Assembly: GCA_965204655.1 (NCBI GenBank)
Contig: OZ241998.1
Span: forward strand, 2,294,001-2,358,000
DNA length: 64,000 bases
Source: CATQHL01 sp965204655
Lineage (GTDB): Bacteria; Actinomycetota; Acidimicrobiia; Acidimicrobiales; CATQHL01
Direction: 5' to 3'
Part shown: piece by piece, positions 18,405-27,565 of the stretch
Layout of the letters: every line of letters begins with the position of its first letter
Position numbering within the stretch: the first letter of the stretch is position 1
Translations under genes and position numbers: made by a program
Notes under the pieces: generated by a model
The model's database searches: none
What the model saw: the letters and a program-made list of their open reading frames with translations, nothing else
Told to the model about the DNA's origin: nothing

Positions 18405-19808
18405 TCAGGCGTTCTTGCCGAGCGTGGTGGCTGGGCTTGGGGTTTCGCCCTGCAGCGCCCGCCGGCGGGCAAACAGTTCTTCGGCTGCCCTCTGGGCTTC
18501 CTCTGCGACCGCCTTCACGTCCACCGACAGAACCTCTCCGTCCGCTACTAACCGCCGCCCCTGCACCCAGACGTCGGAAACGTCCGATGCGGAGGCGGTG
18601 TACACCAAGTGGGCGGGAGCGTTGAAGTCCTTGCCCCCGAGCAACGGAGTGAAATGTAGATCTCGCAGGTCGACCACCACTACGTCGGCGTCTTTGCCTA
18701 CCTCTAGAGTGCCGGTGACGTCCTCAAGCCCCAGCGCTCTAGCACCCGAGCGGGTGGCCATGTCCAAGATGTCCCAGTGGTCGCCGCTGGTGGGATCCAG
18801 CGTGGAGACCTTCTCCAGCAGGGAGGCGAACTTCATTTCCTCAAGCATGTCGAGGTTGTTGTTCTCCTTCTCTCCGTCGGTTCCCAGCGCCACCACCATC
18901 CCTTGCGAGCGGTAGAAGCCGATGCGCGCCGCCCCCGAGGAGATCTTCATGTTGGAGCACGGGCAGTGCGTGACCGACGTCCCGGTCTGCACGAGCAGCT
19001 GCACTTCCCGGTCGTCCAGCCAGACGCCGTGGGCGATCACAGTGTCCGGCCCCAGTATCCCTCGTTGGTAGAACTCCTCAATCGGGCGGCGACCGAACTG
19101 CTTCAGACACTCCTGAACCTCCCAAATCGACTCCGAGGAGTGGGTGTGCAAGCCGGTGCTGAACTCCTCGGCCAGAGACGCAGCACCCCGGAACATATCC
19201 GCCGAGCAGTAGAAGATGTGCTCCAGACCCACCCACGAACGAACCCGCCCATCGGCGGCCGTCAGGTGGGTCTCCAGCAGACTGCGGTTGGTCTCAAGCG
19301 TCTCAAAGTAGTCGTAGAGATCAGCCGTGTATGGGGCGAGCGTGGCTCGGATGCCCACGGCTTCGGCGGCGCGGGCCGATCCTTCCATGAACCGCCACAT
19401 GTCTAGCACCGAAGTAGTGCCGCCCCGAAGCCCCTCGGTGTAGGCCATCCAAGAGGCGGCTTCGGCGATTTCGGGCGTCAGCGCCCTGTGGGCGGGATCT
19501 ACGTAGTTCTCCAGCCACTCCCACAGCGCCAGCGACTCAGCCGTTCCCCGCAGCAGGCCGGAGTGCAGATGACAGTTGTGCATGCCCGGCATAACGGCGC
19601 GTCCGCTGGCGTCAAAGGAGGGCAGCCCGCCGGCAGCCGGATGGCGGTCGACTTCTTCAACCGAGCCGACCGCGGCTATCTTCCCTGCGAGCACGAGCAC
19701 CGAGCCGGGATCGTGATAGCGCTTTTGACCTTCCATGGGCAGCACGATGCCGCCCCGAATCACGAACGATCCATCCTGAGTTGGGTGATCCTGAGTTGGG
19801 TGTGTCAT
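18405..19808 (-). CDS. Amidohydrolase, cytosine/guanine/S-adenosylhomocysteine deaminase-like (SsnA/MtaD/TrzN group)
   Basis: 467 residues, metal-dependent TIM-barrel hydrolase. Metal ligands are HNCHLHSG, HTHSSES, IAHGVWLD and ALGTDGEKENNN. It probably deaminates a purine or related heterocycle; the exact substrate cannot be read from sequence. It is the last gene of a leftward run that starts at 25.06 kb (deaminase, ATPase, two permeases, this gene). The first 14 residues contain a duplicated QDHPTQD-type segment, caused by a 15-nt tandem duplication at the 5' end. Confidence 0.85.
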   Translation of the reverse strand: MTHPTQDHPTQDGSFVIRGGIVLPMEGQKRYHDPGSVLVLAGKIAAVGSVEEVDRHPAAGGLPSFDASGRAVMPGMHNCHLHSGLLRGTAESLALWEWLENYVDPAHRALTPEIAEAASWMAYTEGLRGGTTSVLDMWRFMEGSARAAEAVGIRATLAPYTADLYDYFETLETNRSLLETHLTAADGRVRSWVGLEHIFYCSADMFRGAASLAEEFSTGLHTHSSESIWEVQECLKQFGRRPIEEFYQRGILGPDTVIAHGVWLDDREVQLLVQTGTSVTHCPCSNMKISSGAARIGFYRSQGMVVALGTDGEKENNNLDMLEEMKFASLLEKVSTLDPTSGDHWDILDMATRSGARALGLEDVTGTLEVGKDADVVVVDLRDLHFTPLLGGKDFNAPAHLVYTASASDVSDVWVQGRRLVADGEVLSVDVKAVAEEAQRAAEELFARRRALQGETPSPATTLGKNA

Positions 19809-19894
19809 GTCGTCTCCAGGTCGTTTACAGGTCGTTTACGCCTCTGAGGTTTACGCAGGCTCAGGCTGATTGTAGGTCGGCGCTCAGGAACATA

Positions 19895-20827
19895 TCAGCG
19901 GTCGGGGATGTAGTTGAAGCCCAGGGATTTCGGCATCCGAGCCCGCCGGGCTCCGATAATCAGGATCGTCAGCGCCGCGAGGAACGGAATGGCATCCAGC
20001 GCCTGAGTGGGCACCTGATCTGAGACGATGTTGCGCAGGTTGGTGCCTAGGGCGTCCGCAAAGCCGAAGGCAAACGACCCTATCGCAACTCCCCAGGCCG
20101 ACCAGCGCACCATGATGATCACGATCAGGGCGATGAAGCCGCTGCCTGCGGTGATTGCGGGCTCGAAGACCCCCACCATCGCCGTGGTAATGGCGCCCCC
20201 GCCTAACCCGCCCAGAAACCCCGAGATCAGAGTCGCAACGGAGCGCACGCGGATCACGTCCACTCCGCGAGCGTTCGCAGCGTCGGGATCCTCGCCCGCG
20301 CTCCGCACCTCTAGTCCGAAGACCGTCCGTTGCGCCAACCACCAAACCAACGGCACCAGGGCGATCGCCAGCCACGTCATGCCGTTGTTGCTCAGGAAAG
20401 CTTCACCGACGAATGGGATGTCCGACAGCCCGGGTATGTGGATTTCCTCGGCGATGTCAACTTGCCGCCGCTCTCCGCCAAGCGGGGTCGTGAGCTGGAA
20501 AATGTAGCCGGTCAAGCCCACGCCCAGGATCGTCAGACCAAAGCCCACCACCACTTGGTTGGCGTTCAAGCGGACGCACAGCAGCACCATCAGAGCGGCT
20601 AGGGCAGTGCCGGCCAGAGCCCCGGTCAGCAATCCCACGGCTATGTGGGATTCCACCGTCACGTAGAGCGACGTCAGCGCACCGATGATCATGTACCCCT
20701 CTAGGCCGATGTTCAGCACTCCGGCGCGCTGGGCGATGGTCTCTCCTAGGGAGGCGAAGATGAGGGGGGTGGCTATTCGAAGTCCAGCGGAGATGGTGGC
20801 CGTCCAGAAGGTGGCTTCCAGCAGCAT
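19895..20827 (-). CDS. Nucleoside-type ABC transporter permease (NupC/YufQ-like)
   Basis: 310 residues, eight or more hydrophobic segments, BPD_transp_2 family. LIFASLGETIAQRAGVLNIG and LEGYMIIGAL are the hallmark cytoplasmic-loop sequences of simple-sugar/nucleoside permeases. Its start is 7 nt from the preceding permease stop. With the other permease, the double ATPase and a BMP-type binding lipoprotein (one at 32.4 kb), it forms a nucleoside importer. Confidence 0.9.
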   Translation of the reverse strand: MLLEATFWTATISAGLRIATPLIFASLGETIAQRAGVLNIGLEGYMIIGALTSLYVTVESHIAVGLLTGALAGTALAALMVLLCVRLNANQVVVGFGLTILGVGLTGYIFQLTTPLGGERRQVDIAEEIHIPGLSDIPFVGEAFLSNNGMTWLAIALVPLVWWLAQRTVFGLEVRSAGEDPDAANARGVDVIRVRSVATLISGFLGGLGGGAITTAMVGVFEPAITAGSGFIALIVIIMVRWSAWGVAIGSFAFGFADALGTNLRNIVSDQVPTQALDAIPFLAALTILIIGARRARMPKSLGFNYIPDR

Positions 20828-20833
20828 CGCGCT

Positions 20834-22078
20834 CTAGCCCCCCGCCTTCTCTGCCGATTCTTGTTCTGCCAAAGCAACCCCCCTCGTCGCCGTCCGCCCG
20901 CCCTCGGCGGCCTCCCCCCCCGGAAGGGTCTTCCCGTCTGCCGAGGCTCCTGCGTCCCGCCAGCCGAAACCCTTGTGTCCCCCCGGATCCCTTTCCAGCC
21001 TCAGCAAAGAGCGCACCGAGCGGATCACCCGTCCTAGGAGCGAAACGATCTGCGGGGCGTAGCGCACGGCGAAACCCAACAGGATCAGAGCTTCGATTAC
21101 GTGGCTCAGGTTGGCGGGTATTTCCTCGGTGGCTTGCATGTGCAATCCACCCGCCTGAAGCGCCCCCACGAGCAGGGAAGCAGCCAGGATTCCCAGCGGC
21201 CGCGCCCCTCCGAGCATCGCCGCCACCAATCCGAAGAAGCCGATGTCTTCGGCGATGTTCGCATAGACGCGGTTGAGCGGCCCTGCCACCTGCATCCAAC
21301 CGGCCATGCCCGCCGCAGCACCCGATATGAGCAGGGAGTTGAACAGGATTAGTTTTCCGGGCATGCCCATGCTGTGCGCCATCTGGGGGTTCTCGCCGTA
21401 GAGGTCGTATCGGTAGCCCATCACCGAGCGTGTCCAGACGTAGAAAAGCCCCGCAACCACCACTACCACGAGAACTCCGACGTGGATCTGCGTGCCTCCG
21501 ATCAACTTTCCCAAGGTTGCGTTCTCGGCCATCTGCTCCGACTTGGGTGTGATGGAGAGGGCCGCCCCGAGAGGGCCGTTCAGCAGATAGAGCAGCAAAA
21601 GGAATGCGAACTCGTTGAAGAGCAGGGTGGACAGGATTTCGTTCACACCCATGCGGGCGCGCAGAAACGCCGGTATCACCACCCAGGCCGTTCCGAAGAT
21701 AATTCCGCCGACGGCCGCCGCCGGGACCGCCACCGCCGCCGGGGCGTCGGCGAACAGGAAAGACGTGAGCAGAGCGCCGATGCTTCCCGCTACGAGTTGG
21801 CCTTGCGCCCCGATGGTGATAGCCCCGGCTCGCAGCGCTACCGCTGCTCCTATGGCCACGATCGCCAGAGGCGCAGCCTTCGTCAGCGTCTGCCCGATGG
21901 CGAAGGAATTGCCGAAACTCCCTTCCAGGATGGCCCCGTATGCCCTCAGGGGATTGATACCGGAGACCCCCAGGATGGCTGCCCCCAAGCCCAGCGCCAC
22001 CAGCACCGCCAGCAGGCTGGTCAGGAGCCCTATCGTCCTTCCCGTAAACGGCGTATTCTCCGCCGTCTCCTTGCTCAC
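20834..22078 (-). CDS. Nucleoside-type ABC transporter permease (NupB/YufP-like)
   Basis: 414 residues. Multiple membrane segments, with the loop RAGAITIGAQGQLVAGSIGA and the ARMGVNEILSTLLFNEFAFL helix typical of this permease pair. A charged, Gly/Ala-rich cytoplasmic tail of about 60 residues follows the last helix and is longer than usual. The GTG start overlaps the ATPase stop (GTGA), so the two are translationally coupled. Confidence 0.9.
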   Translation of the reverse strand: MSKETAENTPFTGRTIGLLTSLLAVLVALGLGAAILGVSGINPLRAYGAILEGSFGNSFAIGQTLTKAAPLAIVAIGAAVALRAGAITIGAQGQLVAGSIGALLTSFLFADAPAAVAVPAAAVGGIIFGTAWVVIPAFLRARMGVNEILSTLLFNEFAFLLLLYLLNGPLGAALSITPKSEQMAENATLGKLIGGTQIHVGVLVVVVVAGLFYVWTRSVMGYRYDLYGENPQMAHSMGMPGKLILFNSLLISGAAAGMAGWMQVAGPLNRVYANIAEDIGFFGLVAAMLGGARPLGILAASLLVGALQAGGLHMQATEEIPANLSHVIEALILLGFAVRYAPQIVSLLGRVIRSVRSLLRLERDPGGHKGFGWRDAGASADGKTLPGGEAAEGGRTATRGVALAEQESAEKAGG

Positions 22079-23688
22079 TGGCCTTCTTGCTTTGCCCCGG
22101 TTTGAGGATCCAGTCCTGCCATGGCCGCCCCCAGCCTCGCCGGGTTCATCGCCTCGGTCGGGAATCTGTCCACGACGCGACCGCCGCTCAGCACCAGCAC
22201 CCGATGGGCAAGTTCGGCCACCTCGTCGAGGTCGGAGGAGATGAGCACCACAGCGCCGCCCCCTTCCGCAGTCTCCCAGCAGCGGTCGCGCATCGCCCTG
22301 CTGGCTTGCGGGTCGAGCCCCTTGGTCGGCCCTGAAGCCACGAGAAGGGCGGGTTCGCGTTCCAGTTCGCGCGCCGCCATCAGCTTTTGCTGGTTGCCGC
22401 CCGAAAGCGACCCCACAGGCAGATCGGGGTCGGGAGGTTTCACCTCAAATCGCGCAGCCAACCCCCTGGCGTGGCGCCGCACAGCCGCCGGCTGTCGTAT
22501 ACCCCACTTAGCAAACGGCGACTCCCTGAAGCGTCGCGCAATGACGTTTTCCCCCAATGAGAATTTGCCCGCCAGCCCCGCGCTGCGGTCTTCAGGCAGC
22601 AGAGCCACCCCTTGTGCTCCGGCGCGCGCCGTCGAACCCGTCACGTCGCGCCCGTCCACGCTCACCGACCCCTTGTCGGGCTTGACTTGACCAGTTAGCA
22701 GGGCGGCGAGTTCTTCTTGTCCGTTGCCAGCCACGCCGACGATTCCCACGATCTCCCCTGAACGCACCTCTAGGGACACGTCGTGCAGCCCCGTTCCATG
22801 CTCCACGGCCAGATCAAGCCCCTCCGCTGAGAGGCGGACGTCCCCGACGCTGCTGCGCGTGCGCTCCACGTCGAGCAGAGAGATATCGCCGATCATGATT
22901 TGGGCGAGCTCGCGAAGGTCGGCGCCCTTCACGTTGCTTCCGGCGACCACCACCCGCCCGCCGCGCAGCACGGTGAGACGGTCAGCCAACTCGGCCAGTT
23001 CCCCCAGTCGGTGGGAGATGTAGACCACAGGCGTGCCTTCGTCGCGCAGGCGCAGGCAAAGGTGGATCAGCGCCTCCGTTTCCAACGGACCCAGGGCGGA
23101 ACTGGGTTCGTCCAGAACGAGCATGCGGGCGCCCCAGGCCAGGCTGATGAGTATCTCCGCCTGCTGGCGTACCGCCAGGGGCAGATCGTCCACGAGTTCG
23201 TCTGCGGGAACCTTGAGGTCGAGTTCCTCCGAGAGTCGTTCCACCTCGGAGCGGGACGACTTGTTGCTGAAGACGCGCGGCCACGGACGTCTTGCCGAGT
23301 TAGGGCGAGGACGTCCGAGTTCAATGTTCTGGGCGACGGTCAGCCCACGCACCAGCGAGAGTTGCTGGCGCACATGGGCGATGCCCGCCGCCGATCCGTC
23401 CAAACGGCGCCTGGGTTTATAGACCTCTCCGAACAGGCGCAGTTCTCCGCTGTCCGCCTGCAGCGCCCCTGCGGCGATCTTGGCGAACGTGGTCTTTCCG
23501 GCGCCATTTTCTCCTACCAGTGCGTGGATTTCCCCCGTCTGCAGCTCAAAGTCCACTGCGTCTAGGGCCTGCGTCTCGCCAAAACGGCGAGAAACCCCGA
23601 TCGCCTGAAAGGCCGCCGTCGCGGCCCTCCCCGACCCCGCTCCCCCCGCTCCGGCTTCCCCAATGGCGGGGGAATTCAAGTCAATCAC
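22075..23688 (-). CDS. Nucleoside-type ABC transporter ATP-binding protein, tandem ATPase (NupA/YufO-like)
   Basis: 537 residues with two nucleotide-binding domains. Domain 1 has Walker A GENGAGKTT and Walker B MLVLDEPSSALG, but the signature is weak (LPLAVRQQAEIL). Domain 2 has a degenerate Walker A (GVAGNGQEELAAL), a canonical LSGGNQQK signature and an altered Walker B (LLVASGPTKGLDP). This asymmetry is normal for RbsA/NupA-type tandem ATPases, although the Ser-Gly in the second Walker B is unusual. The GTG start overlaps the deaminase stop. Confidence 0.92.
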   Translation of the reverse strand: MIDLNSPAIGEAGAGGAGSGRAATAAFQAIGVSRRFGETQALDAVDFELQTGEIHALVGENGAGKTTFAKIAAGALQADSGELRLFGEVYKPRRRLDGSAAGIAHVRQQLSLVRGLTVAQNIELGRPRPNSARRPWPRVFSNKSSRSEVERLSEELDLKVPADELVDDLPLAVRQQAEILISLAWGARMLVLDEPSSALGPLETEALIHLCLRLRDEGTPVVYISHRLGELAELADRLTVLRGGRVVVAGSNVKGADLRELAQIMIGDISLLDVERTRSSVGDVRLSAEGLDLAVEHGTGLHDVSLEVRSGEIVGIVGVAGNGQEELAALLTGQVKPDKGSVSVDGRDVTGSTARAGAQGVALLPEDRSAGLAGKFSLGENVIARRFRESPFAKWGIRQPAAVRRHARGLAARFEVKPPDPDLPVGSLSGGNQQKLMAARELEREPALLVASGPTKGLDPQASRAMRDRCWETAEGGGAVVLISSDLDEVAELAHRVLVLSGGRVVDRFPTEAMNPARLGAAMAGLDPQTGAKQEGQ

Positions 23689-25061
23689 CTGCCGACGGGC
23701 AGCGCCGCCCGAGCCTCTTCCGCTACGCGATCCTCCTCAATGCTCGTGCAACGCCCCCCGCTCACCAGCACCTCCCCGGAGACAATTACCATCTCCGCCC
23801 GATCTGAGAGCCCCGCCAGCAGCAGCCCGATCACCGAATCGTGAACTCCTACCCGATCTACCGAGTCGGTGCGCCAGGCAGCCAGGTCGGCGGCAGCACC
23901 CGTCCGGATGACCCCCAGTTCCGGGCGGCTCAGGCAACTCGCAGAGCCGCGGGTGGACATCCCCAGCAGTTCACGCGCCGTCAGCCAGCGCTCCGTCCCG
24001 CCTTCGCCCAGGCGGTGCGCCAAGGCCGCCAGCCGCAGGTCGCCGAGTTGGTTGCAGCCGTCGTTTGATGCCGATCCGGTGGTGCCGAACCCCACCTTGC
24101 AGCCAGCGTCCAGCCAATCCCGCACCGGCGCCAGCCCAAACCCCATCCTCAGATCGGGCGCAGTCAGGTGAGCGATCCCCACCCCCGCTGAGGCGTATTC
24201 GGGTATCTCCTCCTTCGGCGCATCAACCATGTGCGCCAGCCACGCGCGCTCGCAGTGCCAGCCCACTTCGCCGATGAACTCCCACGGCGACTTTCCGTAG
24301 TGCTCCAGGCAGAACGCCGTGTCTACCTCTTCATAGAGATGCGTGTGCAGACCCACTCCGGGGTTCTCTTCGGCGATCTCGGCGCACGCCGAAAAGAGTT
24401 CCGGGCGATCCACGTGCGGGCCGCAGGGCGCCAGGTCGATTCGTATCTGCGCAAAGGGGTTCCCGTCGTGGTAGCGCTCGATGAGTTCGAGGGCGTGGCG
24501 CAGCACCTCATCGACCGACTGACACGCCCCGTCGGGCGCAGTGCCGCCGCCGCTGCGCCCATAGGTCATGCTGCCGCGTCCGGCGTGCAGGCGGATACCC
24601 ACCTCCAGAGCCGCCTCTATCACCGCCTCAATGTAGGGTTCCGTCACTCCACCGGGAAAGAAATAGTGCTGGTCAGCGAGGGTCGTCACCCCTCCCAGCA
24701 GGGATTCCACCATCCCCGCACGTGCTGCCGCCCCCACCGTCTCCGGCGTGAAGTGACCCTCATTCCACCATTGAGTGCAAATCTTCCCCAGACCCGCCAG
24801 CCAGGGCGTGATGGAGGCGCGCTCCAGTTCGGTTATAGAACGCAGCCCCACCTGGTAGAGATGCTGATGGCAGTTGATCAGGCCAGGCAAAACGAGCATT
24901 CCCGAAGCGTCGATCACCCTCTCTTCCCCCCGAGGCTGCAGGCCGCTTCCGATCTCAGCGATCGTTTCGCCTCTTATGCGGAGATCCGTAGCGTAAAGTT
25001 CCCGATCATCGGCGTCGAAGGTGACGAGATGGCCGATGTCGCGCAGGAGGATGTCCGCCAT
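23685..25061 (-). CDS. 8-oxoguanine deaminase-like amidohydrolase
   Basis: About 458 residues from MADILLRDIGHLV. Metal ligands are INCHQHLYQ, GLHTHLYEE and IAHLTAPD. The C-terminal loop SASNDGCNQLGDLRLAA is characteristic of 8-oxoguanine deaminases and chloroatrazine-type hydrolases. It probably converts an oxidised or free purine to the corresponding hydroxy compound after import by the linked transporter. I chose 25061 because it opens the conserved first strand; an ATG at 25103 is also in frame and neither has a good ribosome site. It is divergent from the xanthine-dehydrogenase-like gene. Confidence 0.8.
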   Translation of the reverse strand: MADILLRDIGHLVTFDADDRELYATDLRIRGETIAEIGSGLQPRGEERVIDASGMLVLPGLINCHQHLYQVGLRSITELERASITPWLAGLGKICTQWWNEGHFTPETVGAAARAGMVESLLGGVTTLADQHYFFPGGVTEPYIEAVIEAALEVGIRLHAGRGSMTYGRSGGGTAPDGACQSVDEVLRHALELIERYHDGNPFAQIRIDLAPCGPHVDRPELFSACAEIAEENPGVGLHTHLYEEVDTAFCLEHYGKSPWEFIGEVGWHCERAWLAHMVDAPKEEIPEYASAGVGIAHLTAPDLRMGFGLAPVRDWLDAGCKVGFGTTGSASNDGCNQLGDLRLAALAHRLGEGGTERWLTARELLGMSTRGSASCLSRPELGVIRTGAAADLAAWRTDSVDRVGVHDSVIGLLLAGLSDRAEMVIVSGEVLVSGGRCTSIEEDRVAEEARAALPVGR

Positions 25062-25120
25062 GCGTGCAGTTTGGCAGAATCGGGAGGTACTTGCGGACAA
25101 CATCGGGTGGAGGTTTCAAT

Positions 25121-27442
25121 TTGAACGCACGAATCATAGGACGCCGCATCCTGCGGGTGAACGACGAAACCATGCTGCGAGGCGAGCCTCATTTCATTGC
25201 CGACCTCGTCGCTGCGTCGGAAAGAAAGGTGCTGCACGCTGCGGTCGTGCGCAGCCCGGCGGCTCACGGAGTCCTTGAGGGCGTGGACGCCGACGCTCTG
25301 CCCGCCGGGGCGCACCTGATCGGGCCTTCCGAAATCCGCCGCCGGGCGCTCAATCATTTCCCCCTTCTCTGGCACTTGTCCGATCAACGCCAGGTTTCCA
25401 CCCCGCTGCTCGACGAGAAGGTTCGCTGCGTAGGCCAGCCCGTGGGCGTGGTGGCCGCCCCCACCCCCGCCGCCGCGGCCGACGCCGCCGAGCAGGTGAG
25501 CGTTCGCATCCGTGAACTCCCCGCCGTAATCGATCTGTCCGAAGCCGCCTCACCCGGCGCCCCGAAGCTCTGGGAAGACCTAGACGACAACGTGCTGGCC
25601 GCCTTTGAGGTGGGCGATTCCGCCGAGCACACCGAGGCGGTTTTCGCTGCCGCCGACAGACGCCTCGGCGCCACGCTGCGGATCGGCCGCCTCAGCCCGA
25701 CGCCCATGGAGGGCAGGGGAGTGCTGGCGATACCGGAGCGCTCCGGCAAACTCGTGGTACACACCTCCTCCCAGGCGCCGCATGCCGCCCGCGACAGCAT
25801 CTGCGAGGTGTTGGGGATGCCCCAGCACAAAGTGCGGGTGATCGCCTGCGACGTAGGCGGCGGCTTCGGCGTGAAGGATCACATTTACGAAGACGAACTG
25901 ATGGTCGTCATCGCCGCTCTAGCGCTGGACACCCCGGTGGCCTGGGTAGAAAGCCGTACCGAGACCATGCTCGGCGCTGCTCACGCCCGCGACGAGATAC
26001 ACGAGATAGAGGTGGCTTTTGACGACGACGGCGCGCTGCGCGGCCTTCGTACGGAATCCCTGCGCAACGCCGGAGCGCAATGCTTCCCCTTCGGCGGCGG
26101 GCCTCTGTTCGTAGCGCTCGGAATGTCGCCCGGCCCTTACACCTGGGACGCTGTGCGAGGCAGCGGACGCTTAATCGCCACCAACACAACGATGACAGGC
26201 GCTTACCGCGGTTTCGGACAGCCGCAGGCGGTCATGATCAACGAGAGGGCCGTGGAATTGGCGGCGCAGGCGCTCGGACGCCATCCTGCTGAACTGCGAG
26301 AACAGAACATGATCCGCCCCAGCCAGCAGCCCTACGAAACCCGCACTCACATCACATACGACAACGGCGATTACGCCGAGCCTCTCCGCCTGGCGCGAGA
26401 GCACATAGAAGCCAGGCAGAAGTCTGCCCCCGACGACGGAAAACTCCGCGGCGTGGGCTATTGCTCTTACGTTCAACTAGCAGGCGTCGGCCCCAGTTTC
26501 CTGAACCAGATTCTGGGTTTGCGGATAGGGGGCTACGAGAGCGCAACAGTGCGGATGGAGCCCGACGGTTCCGTCCGCCTCTACACCGGCGTATCCCCCC
26601 ACGGCCAAGGTCTAGAAACCAGTCTGGCACAGCTAGTTGCCGAAGAGTTGGGGGTATCAGTGAGCGACGTAGAGGTGATCCACAGCGACACCGACTTCAC
26701 TCCCTACTCCTCCTACGGCACGGCGGCTTCCCGCTCCATGGCTGTGGGCGGAGGAGCTGCCGTGAACGCTTCCCGGGAACTGGCCGAGAAGTTGAAGGCG
26801 GTCGCCGCCGAGATGCTGGAGGCCAACCCCGCCGACCTCATCCTGGCCGACGGCGTTCTCTCCGTGGCCGGAACCGCCTCTTCCGTGTCCGTTTCGGAGG
26901 TGGCCGCCGCCGCACATCGGGGCTTCCCGCTCCCGGATGGCCAGCCCCCGGGCCTCACCGCCTCCAACGTCTACGACCCTCCTTCACCCACGTTCTCCTA
27001 CGCCTCTCACGCCTGCGCAGCGGCGGTCGACCCCGAAACCGGGGGAGTGGAGATAGAGGACTACGTCGTAGTTCAGGACTGCGGAGTGATGGTGAACCCC
27101 ATGATCGTGGAAGGACAGGTGCAGGGCGCTGCCACCCAGGGCATCGGAGCAGCCCTGCTCGAGGAGTTCGTCTACGACCCCGGCGGACAGCCGCTGTCTA
27201 CCAACCTGGCCGACTACCTCGCCCCCGGTGCGGATTCGCTGCCGTTCTTCCTTGTTGATCACACTGTGCATCCTTCTCCGTACACCCCAGGCGGCATGAA
27301 AGGCATGGGGGAGGGGGGAACCAGCGGGGCATACTCCTGCACGGTCAACGCCGTCTTCGCCGCCCTAGGGGAGCGGGCCGACGGAGAATCCATCGCTACG
27401 CCGCTTTCCCCGAAGCGTCTCTGGGAGACTCTGACCTCCTAG
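25121..27442 (+). CDS. Molybdopterin-binding subunit of xanthine dehydrogenase/aldehyde oxidase family
   Basis: About 773 residues. It has the N-terminal Ald_Xan_dh_C domain (GQPVGVVAA) and the Mo-binding domains with VGGGFGVKDHIYEDE, the AYRGFGQPQA substrate loop, GVSPHGQGLETSLAQLVAEE, and the catalytic Glu in GMKGMGEGGTSG. It would hydroxylate purines or aldehydes, but the iron-sulphur and FAD subunits are not adjacent. The start is TTG at 25121 with GGAGG 8 nt upstream; the frame extends further without a ribosome site. Purine oxidation after import or deamination is the natural role here (inference). Confidence 0.88.
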   Translation: MNARIIGRRILRVNDETMLRGEPHFIADLVAASERKVLHAAVVRSPAAHGVLEGVDADALPAGAHLIGPSEIRRRALNHFPLLWHLSDQRQVSTPLLDEKVRCVGQPVGVVAAPTPAAAADAAEQVSVRIRELPAVIDLSEAASPGAPKLWEDLDDNVLAAFEVGDSAEHTEAVFAAADRRLGATLRIGRLSPTPMEGRGVLAIPERSGKLVVHTSSQAPHAARDSICEVLGMPQHKVRVIACDVGGGFGVKDHIYEDELMVVIAALALDTPVAWVESRTETMLGAAHARDEIHEIEVAFDDDGALRGLRTESLRNAGAQCFPFGGGPLFVALGMSPGPYTWDAVRGSGRLIATNTTMTGAYRGFGQPQAVMINERAVELAAQALGRHPAELREQNMIRPSQQPYETRTHITYDNGDYAEPLRLAREHIEARQKSAPDDGKLRGVGYCSYVQLAGVGPSFLNQILGLRIGGYESATVRMEPDGSVRLYTGVSPHGQGLETSLAQLVAEELGVSVSDVEVIHSDTDFTPYSSYGTAASRSMAVGGGAAVNASRELAEKLKAVAAEMLEANPADLILADGVLSVAGTASSVSVSEVAAAAHRGFPLPDGQPPGLTASNVYDPPSPTFSYASHACAAAVDPETGGVEIEDYVVVQDCGVMVNPMIVEGQVQGAATQGIGAALLEEFVYDPGGQPLSTNLADYLAPGADSLPFFLVDHTVHPSPYTPGGMKGMGEGGTSGAYSCTVNAVFAALGERADGESIATPLSPKRLWETLTS

Positions 27443-27565
27443 GAGGAAATCCTCACACCCCCCGCGGGCGGTCTCATACCCGCCGCGCAGGTCTCGCCCC
27501 CCACAAAGGCAGGTCTCGCCGCTGCCGACAGAACTCTCGAGCGTCCGACAGCACCTTCGCCCGCC

